From contig CP053680.1 in NCBI GenBank assembly GCA_019623805.1, positions 2,458,001 to 2,522,000 of the forward strand: a DNA stretch of 64,000 bases, in the 5' to 3' direction. Every line of letters begins with the position of its first letter. The first letter of the stretch is position 1. Source of the DNA: Gammaproteobacteria bacterium (ex Lamellibrachia satsuma) (GTDB lineage Bacteria; Pseudomonadota; Gammaproteobacteria; Chromatiales; Chromatiaceae). The notes beneath the pieces were generated by a model that worked only from the letters and a program-made list of their open reading frames with translations, was not told where the DNA came from and made no database searches. The position numbers were made by a program, and so were the translations under genes. Of this stretch, positions 55,151 through 64,000 are shown piece after piece.

Positions 55151-55213
55151 TAAAGCATATCCCGAAAATTGAAGATTAATCATTTTGCACCCCAATTCAG
55201 GAGAATTCAGTAG

Positions 55214-55504
55214 ATGAATATTCGTCCGCTGCACGATCGTCTGATCGTCCGCCGTATGGAAGAAGAACGCACCAGCCCCGGTGGCATCGTGCTCCCCGAC
55301 TCAGCTGCCGAGAAGCCCATGCAGGGTGAGGTACTGGCAGTTGGCAAAGGCAAGGTCGACAAAAAAGGCAAGGCGTACCCCCTTGAAGTCAAGGTTGGTG
55401 ACAGGGTGTTGTTCGGAAAGTACTCCGGCACTGAGGTCAAGATCGGTGGTGACGAGGTTCTCGTCATGCGCGAAGAAGACATCATGGGTGTGATCGAGGG
55501 TTAA
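55214..55504 (+). CDS. groES: co-chaperonin GroES
   Basis: 96 residues, standard. The seven-subunit lid of Gro[22 protein letters not shown], the mobile loop [15 protein letters not shown], then [30 protein letters not shown] lies upstream. Cotranscribed with groEL, 64 bases downstream, from the CIRCE-controlled promoter. Confidence 0.98.
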   Translation: MNIRPLHDRLIVRRMEEERTSPGGIVLPDSAAEKPMQGEVLAVGKGKVDKKGKAYPLEVKVGDRVLFGKYSGTEVKIGGDEVLVMREEDIMGVIEG

Positions 55505-55556
55505 TCCGCACCAGCTGCCGGAACCGATCGCTACTTAGAAATATATCTACTTTTAG

Positions 55557-57224
<1,668 letters not shown>

Positions 57225-57259
57225 GCCTCTCCAACCTCCCTGCTCAATAGAGCTGGAAA

Positions 57260-57292
57260 TGCCCTGCGCCGTGAGGCGCGGGGCTTTTTTTT
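57260..57292 (+). terminator. rho-independent terminator of groES-groEL
   Basis: TGCCCTGCGCC, loop GTGA, GGCGCGGGGC, then eight T residues. A strong G+C stem directly downstream of the groEL stop. Confidence 0.9.
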
Positions 57293-57509
57293 GCGCTAAC
57301 TAAATTATCTCTCCTGGAGGTCGCTATACAAGCATTGAGCAGTGACTGGTGGGTGGCGCAGGTATTCAATCTGTTCGCCGATATAATCGAGCAACTGGCG
57401 GGGCAGGTTTCAGGTGTTGCGGCTGATCTGTGTCATCTTGTGTTCATCTATACCTGCTATTATGTTTCTTGTACACGGTCGTCGGGCTTAGTTACAGCAA
57501 AGATAGATA

Positions 57510-58034
57510 ATGGATAACATTTCCAGGGAACCCCCTCTCACTCTGCCGCACTATCTGTTCATATTTGCCACGGTCTATCTGCTCTGGTTGTTGCTGGTGG
57601 GTGAGCTTTCACGACATGAGCTGATATTAGGCGGCCTGGTCTCTCTTGTCGTGACGCTGGTGTCTGCGCCCCATCTGCTGATTTTCGGCGGGGTGAAACT
57701 GCGTATCGATGCACCGCTTCATCTGCTGCGCTATCTCGGCTATTTTTTTGTTGCGTTGATACGTGCCAACCTGGATATGGCGCGCCGAATCCTCTCCCCC
57801 TCCCTGCCGATCAATCCCAGCATGGTGGCGGTAGAGACCGGATTGCGCTCAACCCTGGGCCGCCTGATGCTGGCCAACAGCATCACCCTGACACCCGGTA
57901 CGCTCTCTGTCGATGTTAAAGGCAATCGTATCCTGGTCCATTGGGTGGATGCCTCTCCCGGTGTTGATCTCGAGGCAGCGACACGAGAGATTGCGGCAGG
58001 ATTTGAACGTCACCTGGGTGGTTTTCTGCGATGA
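57510..58034 (+). CDS. mnhE: MnhE/MrpE-family subunit
   Basis: 174 residues with two or three helices at the N terminus (HYLFIFATVYLLWLLLVGELS) and a soluble C-terminal half. The family phrase NPSMVAVETGLRSTLGRLMLANSITLTPGTLSVDV is diagnostic. MnhE occurs in Mrp-type sodium/proton antiporters and in Mbh/Mbx complexes (subunit A). First gene of a chain in which every following start overlaps the preceding stop. Confidence 0.93.
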   Translation: MDNISREPPLTLPHYLFIFATVYLLWLLLVGELSRHELILGGLVSLVVTLVSAPHLLIFGGVKLRIDAPLHLLRYLGYFFVALIRANLDMARRILSPSLPINPSMVAVETGLRSTLGRLMLANSITLTPGTLSVDVKGNRILVHWVDASPGVDLEAATREIAAGFERHLGGFLR

Positions 58035-58297
58035 CACTCAATTCACTGGAACTGATCGTTGCAGCAATGCTTGGTGTTGCTGTTCTGCTGGGTCTGTTGC
58101 GTCTGGTTCTCGGCCCCACAGCGCCTGACCGCATTGTCAGTGCCGATACGATTTCCGTAATCATCACCGCCGGTCTGACTGGTCTTGCGGCCTGGTTCGG
58201 CAGTGCCCTCTATCTCTATGTGGCGCTGATCTACGGCATTCTTGCCTTCGTCGGTGTGGTTGCGCTGGCAAGAACAATTGAGGGAGGCCGTCAATGA
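58031..58297 (+). CDS. mnhF: MnhF/MrpF-family subunit
   Basis: 88 residues, three helices. Typical are the GPTAPDRIVSADTIS stretch after the first helix and GSALYLYVALIYGILAFVGVVALAR. Corresponds to subunit B in Mbh/Mbx numbering. ATGA overlap with mnhE. Confidence 0.92.
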   Translation: MTLNSLELIVAAMLGVAVLLGLLRLVLGPTAPDRIVSADTISVIITAGLTGLAAWFGSALYLYVALIYGILAFVGVVALARTIEGGRQ

Positions 58298-58629
58298 GAT
58301 TGCTGGCGGATCTGTTTCTTCTGATTGGTGCGGCGTTTGCCTTGTTGAGTGCGTTGGGATTGCTGCGCATGCCGGACACCTATAACCGCATCCAGGCAGG
58401 TACCAAGGCAGTTACACTGGGCGCGCTATCATTCATTCTGGGAATAGGATTGCTCTACCCTGAATGGTGGGCCAAGCTGCTGGTCATCGCCGGTTTTATC
58501 CTTTTCACCAATCCAGTGGGTTCGTCCTCAATCGCCCGTGCCATCCACTTGGCAGGGATTCAGTCCTGGCAGCGAGCCGCTTCGGATCCACAGGCCCTGA
58601 AAGCCCCTCAAGAGGATAAGTCGGCATGA
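58294..58629 (+). CDS. mnhG: MnhG/MrpG-family subunit
   Basis: 111 residues, three helices. LLIGAAFALLSALGLLRMPDTYNRIQAGTKAVTLG is the family hallmark, followed by FTNPVGSSSIARAIHLAGI. Corresponds to subunit C of Mbh/Mbx. ATGA overlap with mnhF; the stop runs into the DUF4040 gene. Confidence 0.92.
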   Translation: MRLLADLFLLIGAAFALLSALGLLRMPDTYNRIQAGTKAVTLGALSFILGIGLLYPEWWAKLLVIAGFILFTNPVGSSSIARAIHLAGIQSWQRAASDPQALKAPQEDKSA

Positions 58630-58874
58630 TCTGGGTGGCTGCGTTGATTGTCATCATGATGTTGGTCGCAGCGGTGACAGTGCTGCTGGTGCGTAATCAT
58701 ATTGCGGCGGTGGCTGCTGCATCCCTGGTCTCGCTGCTGCTCTCGGTGCTGTTCGTATTGTTGAGGGCGCCGGATGTGGCGATGACGGAGGCTGCAGTTG
58801 GCGCAGGTCTCAGTAGTGTGATCCTGGCGCTGGCCTTGCGTCGCCTTGGACTGGGGCGAGTGAAAGATGCGTAA
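58626..58874 (+). CDS. DUF4040 / MbhD-like subunit
   Basis: 82 residues, two to three helices. LVSLLLSVLFVLLRAPDVAMTEAAVGAGLSSVILALALRRL is the DUF4040 pattern, found as the C-terminal region of MrpA but as a separate protein (MbhD/MbxD) in membrane-bound hydrogenase and sulfane reductase complexes. Its separate existence here is one of the arguments for an Mbh/Mbx-like complex. Confidence 0.9.
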   Translation: MIWVAALIVIMMLVAAVTVLLVRNHIAAVAAASLVSLLLSVLFVLLRAPDVAMTEAAVGAGLSSVILALALRRLGLGRVKDA

Positions 58875-59556
58875 TCTGGCAGCCCTGGTCTTTGTCGGCG
58901 GACTGGCCTTTCTGCTGTTGGTCATCTTCAATCAGTTTGATTTTGCCCAGGCACCCATGATCGTCGGGCAGGGTATTCTGACGGATGCGCCGGACCGGGT
59001 GGGTGCGGCCAACATCGTGACTGCGGTGGTGCTCGGCTATCGCGGCATCGATACCCTGGGGGAGATATCGATACTGTTTGCCGCCTCGGTTGCGGCGGGT
59101 CTGGTGTTAGGCAGGCGCAGGACCGATGTACGCCGCGATCCCCCCGGCGGTTTTATACTGCGCAGTGGTGTCGCGCTGCTCTTCCCACTGATGTTGGTGG
59201 TGGGTTTCTATATCATCCTGCACGGTCATCTTACCCCTGGTGGTGGTTTCCAGGGAGGCGTAATACTCGCGGCCGCATTTTTTCTGCCGCTTCTGGCGCG
59301 TCCTGAGACCCCGGTCAATCATGCCGGACTCAGCATTGTGGAGGGTGGGGCCGGAGCGGTCTTTATCCTGACGGGTTTGGCAGCCCTGCTGCAGGGCGGC
59401 GAGTTTCTCCAGCCACTGCTGGATAACGGCGTATTGGGTGAACTGGTCTCTGCCGGAACCCTGCCGCTGCTCTATCTGGCGGTGGGTCTCAAGGTGGGGG
59501 CGGAACTGGCCGGATTGATGGCCCGTCTCGCGGATGTAGAGGTTGATGAGCCATGA
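58867..59556 (+). CDS. MbhE-MnhB fusion subunit
   Basis: 229 residues. The N-terminal 80 residues, with GAANIVTAVVLGYRGIDTLGEISILFAASV, match the small MbhE/MrpA-end domain. From about 90 on, the MnhB domain is clear: RSGVALLFPLMLVVGFYIILHGHLTPGGGFQGGVILAAAF. The two units, which are separate in Pyrococcus Mbh, are joined here. ATG overlaps the DUF4040 stop by eight bases. Confidence 0.88.
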   Translation: MRNLAALVFVGGLAFLLLVIFNQFDFAQAPMIVGQGILTDAPDRVGAANIVTAVVLGYRGIDTLGEISILFAASVAAGLVLGRRRTDVRRDPPGGFILRSGVALLFPLMLVVGFYIILHGHLTPGGGFQGGVILAAAFFLPLLARPETPVNHAGLSIVEGGAGAVFILTGLAALLQGGEFLQPLLDNGVLGELVSAGTLPLLYLAVGLKVGAELAGLMARLADVEVDEP

Positions 59557-60008
59557 TGCCGATCGAGATAGGAACGGTGCTGTATGCCGGGGCCATCGGT
59601 CTGGTGGTGATCGGGATTGCCGGCATTGTGCTGTCGCACCATCTGTTTCGCATCATCCTGGCGTTGGTGATTGCCGAGGCGGGCGCCAATCTTCTGCTGG
59701 TGCTCTCCGGTTTTCGTTGGGAGGCCATTGCGCCGATTATTAGCGGCGGTGGTGCAACGCCAACCATGGTTGATCCTGTGCCTCAGGCGATGGTGCTTAC
59801 CTCGATCGTGATCGGTGTCGGCGTACAGGCACTGGCGTTGAGTCTGACGCTACGCGCCTACGGAGCCTATAAAACCCTGGATATCAGGGAGCTGCAACGG
59901 CGCATGAGTGCCGATCTGGCAGGAGAGGCGGGAACGCCGCTGCCGCTGAGTCTGGAAGAACCGGTGGGCGGGCGGCCTCTGCCTGCGGCTGAGGGTGACG
60001 GCAGATGA
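59553..60008 (+). CDS. mnhC: MnhC/NuoK-like subunit
   Basis: 151 residues with three helices; IGTVLYAGAIGLVVIGIAGIVLSHHLFRIILALVIAEAGANLLLVL contains the Glu in helix 2 typical of NuoK/MrpC. PTMVDPVPQAMVLTSIVIGV is the other family block. A 40-residue polar tail is longer than usual. ATGA overlap with the preceding gene. Confidence 0.92.
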   Translation: MMPIEIGTVLYAGAIGLVVIGIAGIVLSHHLFRIILALVIAEAGANLLLVLSGFRWEAIAPIISGGGATPTMVDPVPQAMVLTSIVIGVGVQALALSLTLRAYGAYKTLDIRELQRRMSADLAGEAGTPLPLSLEEPVGGRPLPAAEGDGR

Positions 60009-61465
60009 ACACGATTGTGCTGACCGTGGTGTTGCCCCTGCTTGCAGCATTCGTCGTTCCGGCTTTGTCGCGGGTCTCTCCGTTGCTTGGGCGGCTGCTG
60101 GGGCCGCTCACCCTTGCCTATGCCATCCTGCTGACCCTGCAGATTTGGCTGGGAATGGAGGGCAAGCCTTACTCCGTTGCGCTGGGTGGTTTTCAACCAC
60201 CGCTGGGGATCAATTTCTATGTGGACCAGCTGAGCCTGCTGTTCACTTTTCTGACGCTGGTGACGAGCCTGCTGTTGTGGCCCTGGCGGAATGAAACGGA
60301 ACCGCGCCAATACGCCTTGACGCTGCTGCTCGCAGCATCCGCCTGCGGTCTGGCGCTCTCCGGCGATCTGTTCAATATCTATGTCTTCTATGAGCTGATC
60401 TCGGTTGCCTCCTTTGGTCTGGCGGCGGCCACCCGCAGTGGCGCATCATTTGCCGCCAGTCTGCGCTACCTGATCCTCAGTGGCCTGGGCAGCGTACTGG
60501 CGCTTTGCGGCATCGCAATTGTCTATCTTCAGAGCGGTACCCTGAATCTGGCGCAACTCTCCCAGTTGGCTCCGGAGACCCTGAATACCCCCCTGGGAAT
60601 GTCTGCCTTTGCCTTGATTCTGTTGGGTGTCGGGGTGAAGGGTGAACTCTTTCCGGTCAACAGCTGGGTGCCGGAGGTCTACGCTGCCGCTTCGAGCCGG
60701 GTGTCTGGATTATTGGCGGGACTGGTCTCCAAGCTGGCGGTGTTGGTGATCGTGCGCCTGCTGGTGCTGCTGTTTCAACAGGAATCTGCGTTGCAGCTGA
60801 TGCTGATACTGGGACTGTTGGGAACGATCAGTGGCGAATTGGCTGCCTGGCGGGCGAAGGATATGAATCGCATGCTGGCCTTCTCGTCCATCGGACAGTT
60901 GGGGGTCATCTTTATTGCCTTCTCCATTCCCGGTGAAACCGGTCTGTTTGCAGGTCTGGCACTCTCGCTGCACCACCTGCTGGTCAAGCCCGCGCTGTTC
61001 CTGCTGGCCGAGCGCTGGCGGGGCTCGCTGGCGGGTTTGCGGGGAGCCGGACTCGCCTCTCCCGTTGCCGGCGGGATGTTTGTGTTGCTTGCGCTCTCTC
61101 TGGTGGGGATGCCTCCGCTGCCCGGCTTCTGGGCAAAGTTTCTCCTCTTTACCGGTCTTGCGGCACAGCAGTCAGTGATCTACCAGGTTGCCCTCGGGGT
61201 GGTGTTGCTGTCGATTGTGATCGAAGCCAACTATCTGTTCCGGGTGGTGATGAACCTGTTCCAACCGGCCGGGGATAATAGTGTGGCGGTCACCAGCGAT
61301 CACGGCTGGTTGAATCTCGGTACGACTTTTCTGCTCTCCGCATTGCTGATTGCGGGCATGCTGTTTATGGGGCCGCTTGGGGCTTGGCTTGAAGAGGTGG
61401 CGATACAGGCGGCTGACCCGGTGCTCTATTTCGACACAGTCTTTTCTGTTTCGGCCATCCACTGA
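60005..61465 (+). CDS. mnhD: MnhD/NuoN-like antiporter subunit
   Basis: 486 residues with about 14 helices, of the proton-pumping subunit family. Key residues are the Glu in NIYVFYELISVASFGLAAATRS, the Lys in GVGVKGELFPVNSWVPEVYAAASS, and the His in ALSLHHLLVKPALFLLAE. Corresponds to Mbh/Mbx subunit H. ATG overlaps the mnhC stop by four bases. Confidence 0.93.
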   Translation: MNTIVLTVVLPLLAAFVVPALSRVSPLLGRLLGPLTLAYAILLTLQIWLGMEGKPYSVALGGFQPPLGINFYVDQLSLLFTFLTLVTSLLLWPWRNETEPRQYALTLLLAASACGLALSGDLFNIYVFYELISVASFGLAAATRSGASFAASLRYLILSGLGSVLALCGIAIVYLQSGTLNLAQLSQLAPETLNTPLGMSAFALILLGVGVKGELFPVNSWVPEVYAAASSRVSGLLAGLVSKLAVLVIVRLLVLLFQQESALQLMLILGLLGTISGELAAWRAKDMNRMLAFSSIGQLGVIFIAFSIPGETGLFAGLALSLHHLLVKPALFLLAERWRGSLAGLRGAGLASPVAGGMFVLLALSLVGMPPLPGFWAKFLLFTGLAAQQSVIYQVALGVVLLSIVIEANYLFRVVMNLFQPAGDNSVAVTSDHGWLNLGTTFLLSALLIAGMLFMGPLGAWLEEVAIQAADPVLYFDTVFSVSAIH

Positions 61466-61475
61466 GGGGTTTGCT

Positions 61476-63347
61476 GTGACGCCATTGGATGAACTGCTGC
61501 TCTTCTCCGGCCTGACTCTGGTGCTGATGCTGGTATTGGGACGCTTCAGTTACGCGGGCAAGGTTGCCACTGTGTTTTACGGTGGGCAGTTGCTGTTTCT
61601 GGCGAAGATGGCGGATCGGATCGCCGATGGCGCGATTGTGACTTTCTCGTTGCAGGTTGAGCTGTTCGGCTTGCAGATGAGTTGGCGTTTCGACGCCCTA
61701 TCCTGGTTTTTTGCAGTTATCACTCTGGGCGCAGGCCTTCTCAGCAGCTGGTACGCCAGCGGTAAGTGGGGAGAGCGTTTTCGCCGGCGTGGCGGCAATC
61801 TCTGGCTGTTGCATGTTGCCTTGGCAGCGAATGTCTTTTCCATGCTGATCCTGTTGGGTAGCGGTGATCTGCTGGCGCTATTCATCGGCTGGGAGTTGGT
61901 CAGTTGGGCCAGTTTTCTTTTGATGACCGTGGCGGGTGGCCGCGCGATTCAGGCAGCTATGCGCTACATCACCTACGCCATGAGTGGCGCAATGGCGATC
62001 CTGGCGGGAATCGTTCTGCTCTGGTCCCATGCTGGTGGCCTGCAGTACGCACAGATCATCGATGTGATGCCGCAATTATCCCAAGCACAGGTCTGGCTAC
62101 TGGTGGCGCTGTTTGGCTCAGGTTTTGCGGTCAAGATGGGACTGTTGCCGCTCCATCTTTGGCAGGCGGCGGCGTATGCCGAGACGCCGGGACCGGGGGC
62201 TGCCTTCTTCGGCGCCATCTCTGCCCGCATGGGGCTCTACGCCATCATCCTGGTGCTGGTGCAGTTGATCGGTTTGGCACGGTTGAGTGAGTTGACGATC
62301 CCCTTCACCTTTCTTGATATGCGCGACCTCTGGGCCTGGATTGCAGTGCTGACCATTATCCTGCCGACCTATACCGCGCTGCGCCAGACCGATGCCCGCT
62401 ACCTGCTTGCCTGGCACGGCATCGGCCAGGGCGGCTACATGCTGCTTGGGGTGGTGTTGGGGGATGCCCTGGGTAGTGCCGGCGGGTTGCTGCACGTCTT
62501 CAACTATGCGACCAATCAGGCCGTGCTCTTTTTCGCGGTATTTGCCGTGATGTTTCGTACGGGGACTGCTGACCTGAACAAGCTTGGTGGATTGATCACC
62601 CGCATGCCGATCTCCTTTTTTGCCATGTTGGTGGGCATTATCGGGCTGGCCGGGTTACCGCCGATGAATGGCTTTGTCTCCAAGTGGTTCGTCTATCGCT
62701 CATTGATGATTGAAGGCGAGCCTCTGCTCTTCCTGGGGGCGATAATCGGCACCCTGGGCACTATCCTGTCGGTCTACAAGCTGATTCATAACACGTTTCT
62801 GGGACAGTTGCGGGTGGAACATGTTGAAGTGCGCGAGGCGCCCTGGAGCATGGTGGCACCGATGATTATTCTCATGTTGCTGATCTTCGCGACCGGCGTG
62901 GCACCGGGCCTGGTTTTGGATTGGGTGGCGCTGGTGCAGTCGGCTGTCGGCCTGCCGGTGGTTGAGAACACGCTTGGCGGTGTCGAGCTGGCAAGTGGTT
63001 CCCTGGATATGCTCTGGGTGGTGGGGGTGTTGTTTGCCGGTTTCGGTATTGGTGCGCTGCTCTTCTACTCCGGCGGTCGCACCCGGCAGGTCCATCAACT
63101 GGACAACTATGCGGGTGGACACTTTCTGACGGCCGAAACCCGCTACCACTACAGCGACAATTTCTATGCTGGCCTGATGCACCTGATAAGACCCTGGTAT
63201 CGGGGGAGTTTCGTCTGGCTTGAGTCGACCCTGGGATCCCTGCTGGGAATCGCCGCGAGTCTTATGCAACGGCTTTACGGCGCGCGGCATCCCTCCATCT
63301 ATCTGCTGGTCACTGTCGTTGCAACACTGACCTGGGTATTGCTGTGA
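61476..63347 (+). CDS. second NuoL/MnhD-like antiporter subunit (H'-like)
   Basis: 623 residues from GTG 61476, with GAGGGG six bases upstream; the frame is open earlier but only inside mnhD. About 16 helices. LFIGWELVSWASFLLMT holds the essential Glu and GFAVKMGLLPLHLWQAAAYAETPGPGAAFF the Lys. The C-terminal third continues past the antiporter core, with a final amphipathic region (AETRYHYSDNFYAG). An extra large antiporter subunit after the D-type one is a property of Mbx (H'). Stop overlaps the next start (TGATG). Confidence 0.9.
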   Translation: MTPLDELLLFSGLTLVLMLVLGRFSYAGKVATVFYGGQLLFLAKMADRIADGAIVTFSLQVELFGLQMSWRFDALSWFFAVITLGAGLLSSWYASGKWGERFRRRGGNLWLLHVALAANVFSMLILLGSGDLLALFIGWELVSWASFLLMTVAGGRAIQAAMRYITYAMSGAMAILAGIVLLWSHAGGLQYAQIIDVMPQLSQAQVWLLVALFGSGFAVKMGLLPLHLWQAAAYAETPGPGAAFFGAISARMGLYAIILVLVQLIGLARLSELTIPFTFLDMRDLWAWIAVLTIILPTYTALRQTDARYLLAWHGIGQGGYMLLGVVLGDALGSAGGLLHVFNYATNQAVLFFAVFAVMFRTGTADLNKLGGLITRMPISFFAMLVGIIGLAGLPPMNGFVSKWFVYRSLMIEGEPLLFLGAIIGTLGTILSVYKLIHNTFLGQLRVEHVEVREAPWSMVAPMIILMLLIFATGVAPGLVLDWVALVQSAVGLPVVENTLGGVELASGSLDMLWVVGVLFAGFGIGALLFYSGGRTRQVHQLDNYAGGHFLTAETRYHYSDNFYAGLMHLIRPWYRGSFVWLESTLGSLLGIAASLMQRLYGARHPSIYLLVTVVATLTWVLL

Positions 63348-64000
63348 TGAGTATTCAAACCCTGCTGATGGAACTGGTTTTGATGCCGTTGGTAGCCTTT
63401 GTTGTCGGTCTCTTTATGGTGCTGATGCTGCGCAGGATTGGCGCCAAACTGCAACGTCGGGTTGGTCCACCTATGATGCAGCCGCTCTATGACATCGTAA
63501 AACTCTACGGCAAAAAGACCCAGATCTCCCATGGCTGGATGCACGATATCGGTATTGTCATGGCCGTGGGTGGATATGTGGCGGCGGAGACCCTGCTGCC
63601 GGTGCCGGGCATGGACGGCATCGCTGACAAAGGCGGCCTGGTGACCCTGGTCTACGTGATGATGATCCCCTCGCTGGGTCTGGCGCTCGGCGTGGGCCAG
63701 TGTGCCAATCCCAACGGCTCCATCGGTATTGCCCGGGCGTTGACGGCGATGCTTGCCTACGATGTGCCGTTTGTCATCGTGGTTTTCGGCGTGGCCTGGT
63801 ATTTCGGCACCACCAATCTGGTCGACATCATTGCGATACAACAGGCAGGTGGGGTTGCGGGATGGGGGGCGATAGCGATGCCGCTGCTGGCTATAGCCGG
63901 ACTGTTTGCCCTGCAGGGCATGTTAGGCAAGCAGCCTTTTGAGATCTATATCGCCCCGGCGGAGATCGCCACTGGTCCAATGGTGGAGATGAGCGGTAAA
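63347..64000 (+). CDS. NuoH/MbhM-like membrane subunit (partial, 3' end outside window)
   Basis: 218 residues before the window ends. The family motif is RRIGAKLQRRVGPPMMQPLYDIVKLYGKK near the N terminus, followed by GSIGIARALTAMLAYDVPF and LLGKQPFEIYIAPAEIATGP (read as LGKQPFEI and following), the quinone/coupling loop of NuoH, HycD and EchB. It starts one base inside the previous stop. This gene ties the antiporter set to a redox module expected further on (NuoB, C, D, I-like genes). Confidence 0.9.
   Translation, partial: MSIQTLLMELVLMPLVAFVVGLFMVLMLRRIGAKLQRRVGPPMMQPLYDIVKLYGKKTQISHGWMHDIGIVMAVGGYVAAETLLPVPGMDGIADKGGLVTLVYVMMIPSLGLALGVGQCANPNGSIGIARALTAMLAYDVPFVIVVFGVAWYFGTTNLVDIIAIQQAGGVAGWGAIAMPLLAIAGLFALQGMLGKQPFEIYIAPAEIATGPMVEMSGK

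Noticed and set aside
57335-57517. 60-residue frame between groEL and mnhE
   Set aside because: No convincing ribosome site or conserved feature; I regard the gap as non-coding apart from the terminator.
57510-63347. Plain Mrp sodium/proton antiporter operon
   Set aside because: Subunit order is E-F-G first, DUF4040 is separate, and a NuoH-type gene follows, none of which fits the standard mrpABCDEFG operon.

Overview
The window looks like chromosomal DNA of a gammaproteobacterium. The gene orders are typical of that class: lptD-surA-pdxA, apaG with apaH, fxsA near groES-groEL, and a long chain cutA-dsbD-tlpA-aroQ-accB-accC-prmA-(zinc-ribbon/DUF3426)-dusB-fis-purH-purD. A free-living or symbiotic sulfur-oxidising relative of the Chromatiales or Sedimenticola type would fit, but I infer this from gene content only. 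I see no rRNA, tRNA or CRISPR.

Region by region. 1-5.3 kb (minus strand): a PAS histidine kinase cut by the window edge with an overlapping FIST-domain partner, an AIM24-type protein, ApaH, a DUF2238 membrane protein and ApaG. 5.4-7.2 kb (plus): an ankyrin-repeat exported protein, a 54-residue membrane peptide and a Gfo/Idh/MocA oxidoreductase. 7.4-12 kb (minus): pdxA, surA and lptD; rsmA (ksgA), which often links this group to apaGH, is absent here. 12-16.4 kb (plus): an RND adaptor/pump pair. 16.4-18.3 kb: A+T-rich accessory genes with an attC-like hairpin. 18.5-22.4 kb: dihaem cytochrome c, DUF5610 protein, AmgK-like sugar kinase and a sorbosone/glucose dehydrogenase. 22.5-32.4 kb (mostly minus): RssA-like patatin, glycogen phosphorylase, a VanZ-like protein, PurD, a DUF4332 protein, a stand-alone LpxA-like acyltransferase, PurH, Fis and DusB.

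32.4-42.9 kb is an island that splits the normally adjacent DUF3426 and dusB genes. It starts with a decayed ISAzo13-type transposase. It carries a compact plus-strand set: an HtrA-like protease, an exported SH3-like/von Willebrand A protein resembling the outer half of the type VI secretion kinase PpkA, a LolD-like ATPase, a FtsX-type permease, a SUMF1-fold protein without the catalytic cysteines, and two coiled-coil envelope proteins, one a lipoprotein. ATPase, permease, SUMF1 protein and lipoprotein match the parts of TagT, TagS, TagR and TagQ of the Pseudomonas threonine-phosphorylation pathway, but no kinase, phosphatase or type VI gene is present. This is the best candidate for an undescribed envelope-sensing system.

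42.9-52.4 kb (minus) returns to housekeeping genes. An intact IS701-type element sits ten codons before the native end of prmA, and both target duplications and the original reading frame can be reconstructed. A 161-bp miniature element with CTAG duplications sits at the stop codon of the tlpA-like gene. 52.6-57.2 kb: small membrane protein, FxsA, a minus-strand unknown, then groES-groEL behind a CIRCE operator and a combined heat-shock/housekeeping promoter. 57.5-64 kb: a tightly overlapping set of MnhE, F, G, DUF4040, B, C, D, a second large antiporter-like subunit, and then a NuoH-type subunit cut by the window edge. This order is that of Mbh/Mbx-type respiratory complexes, not of a plain Mrp antiporter.

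Four copies of a palindromic element of about 90-100 bp and several other inverted repeats lie in the gaps.
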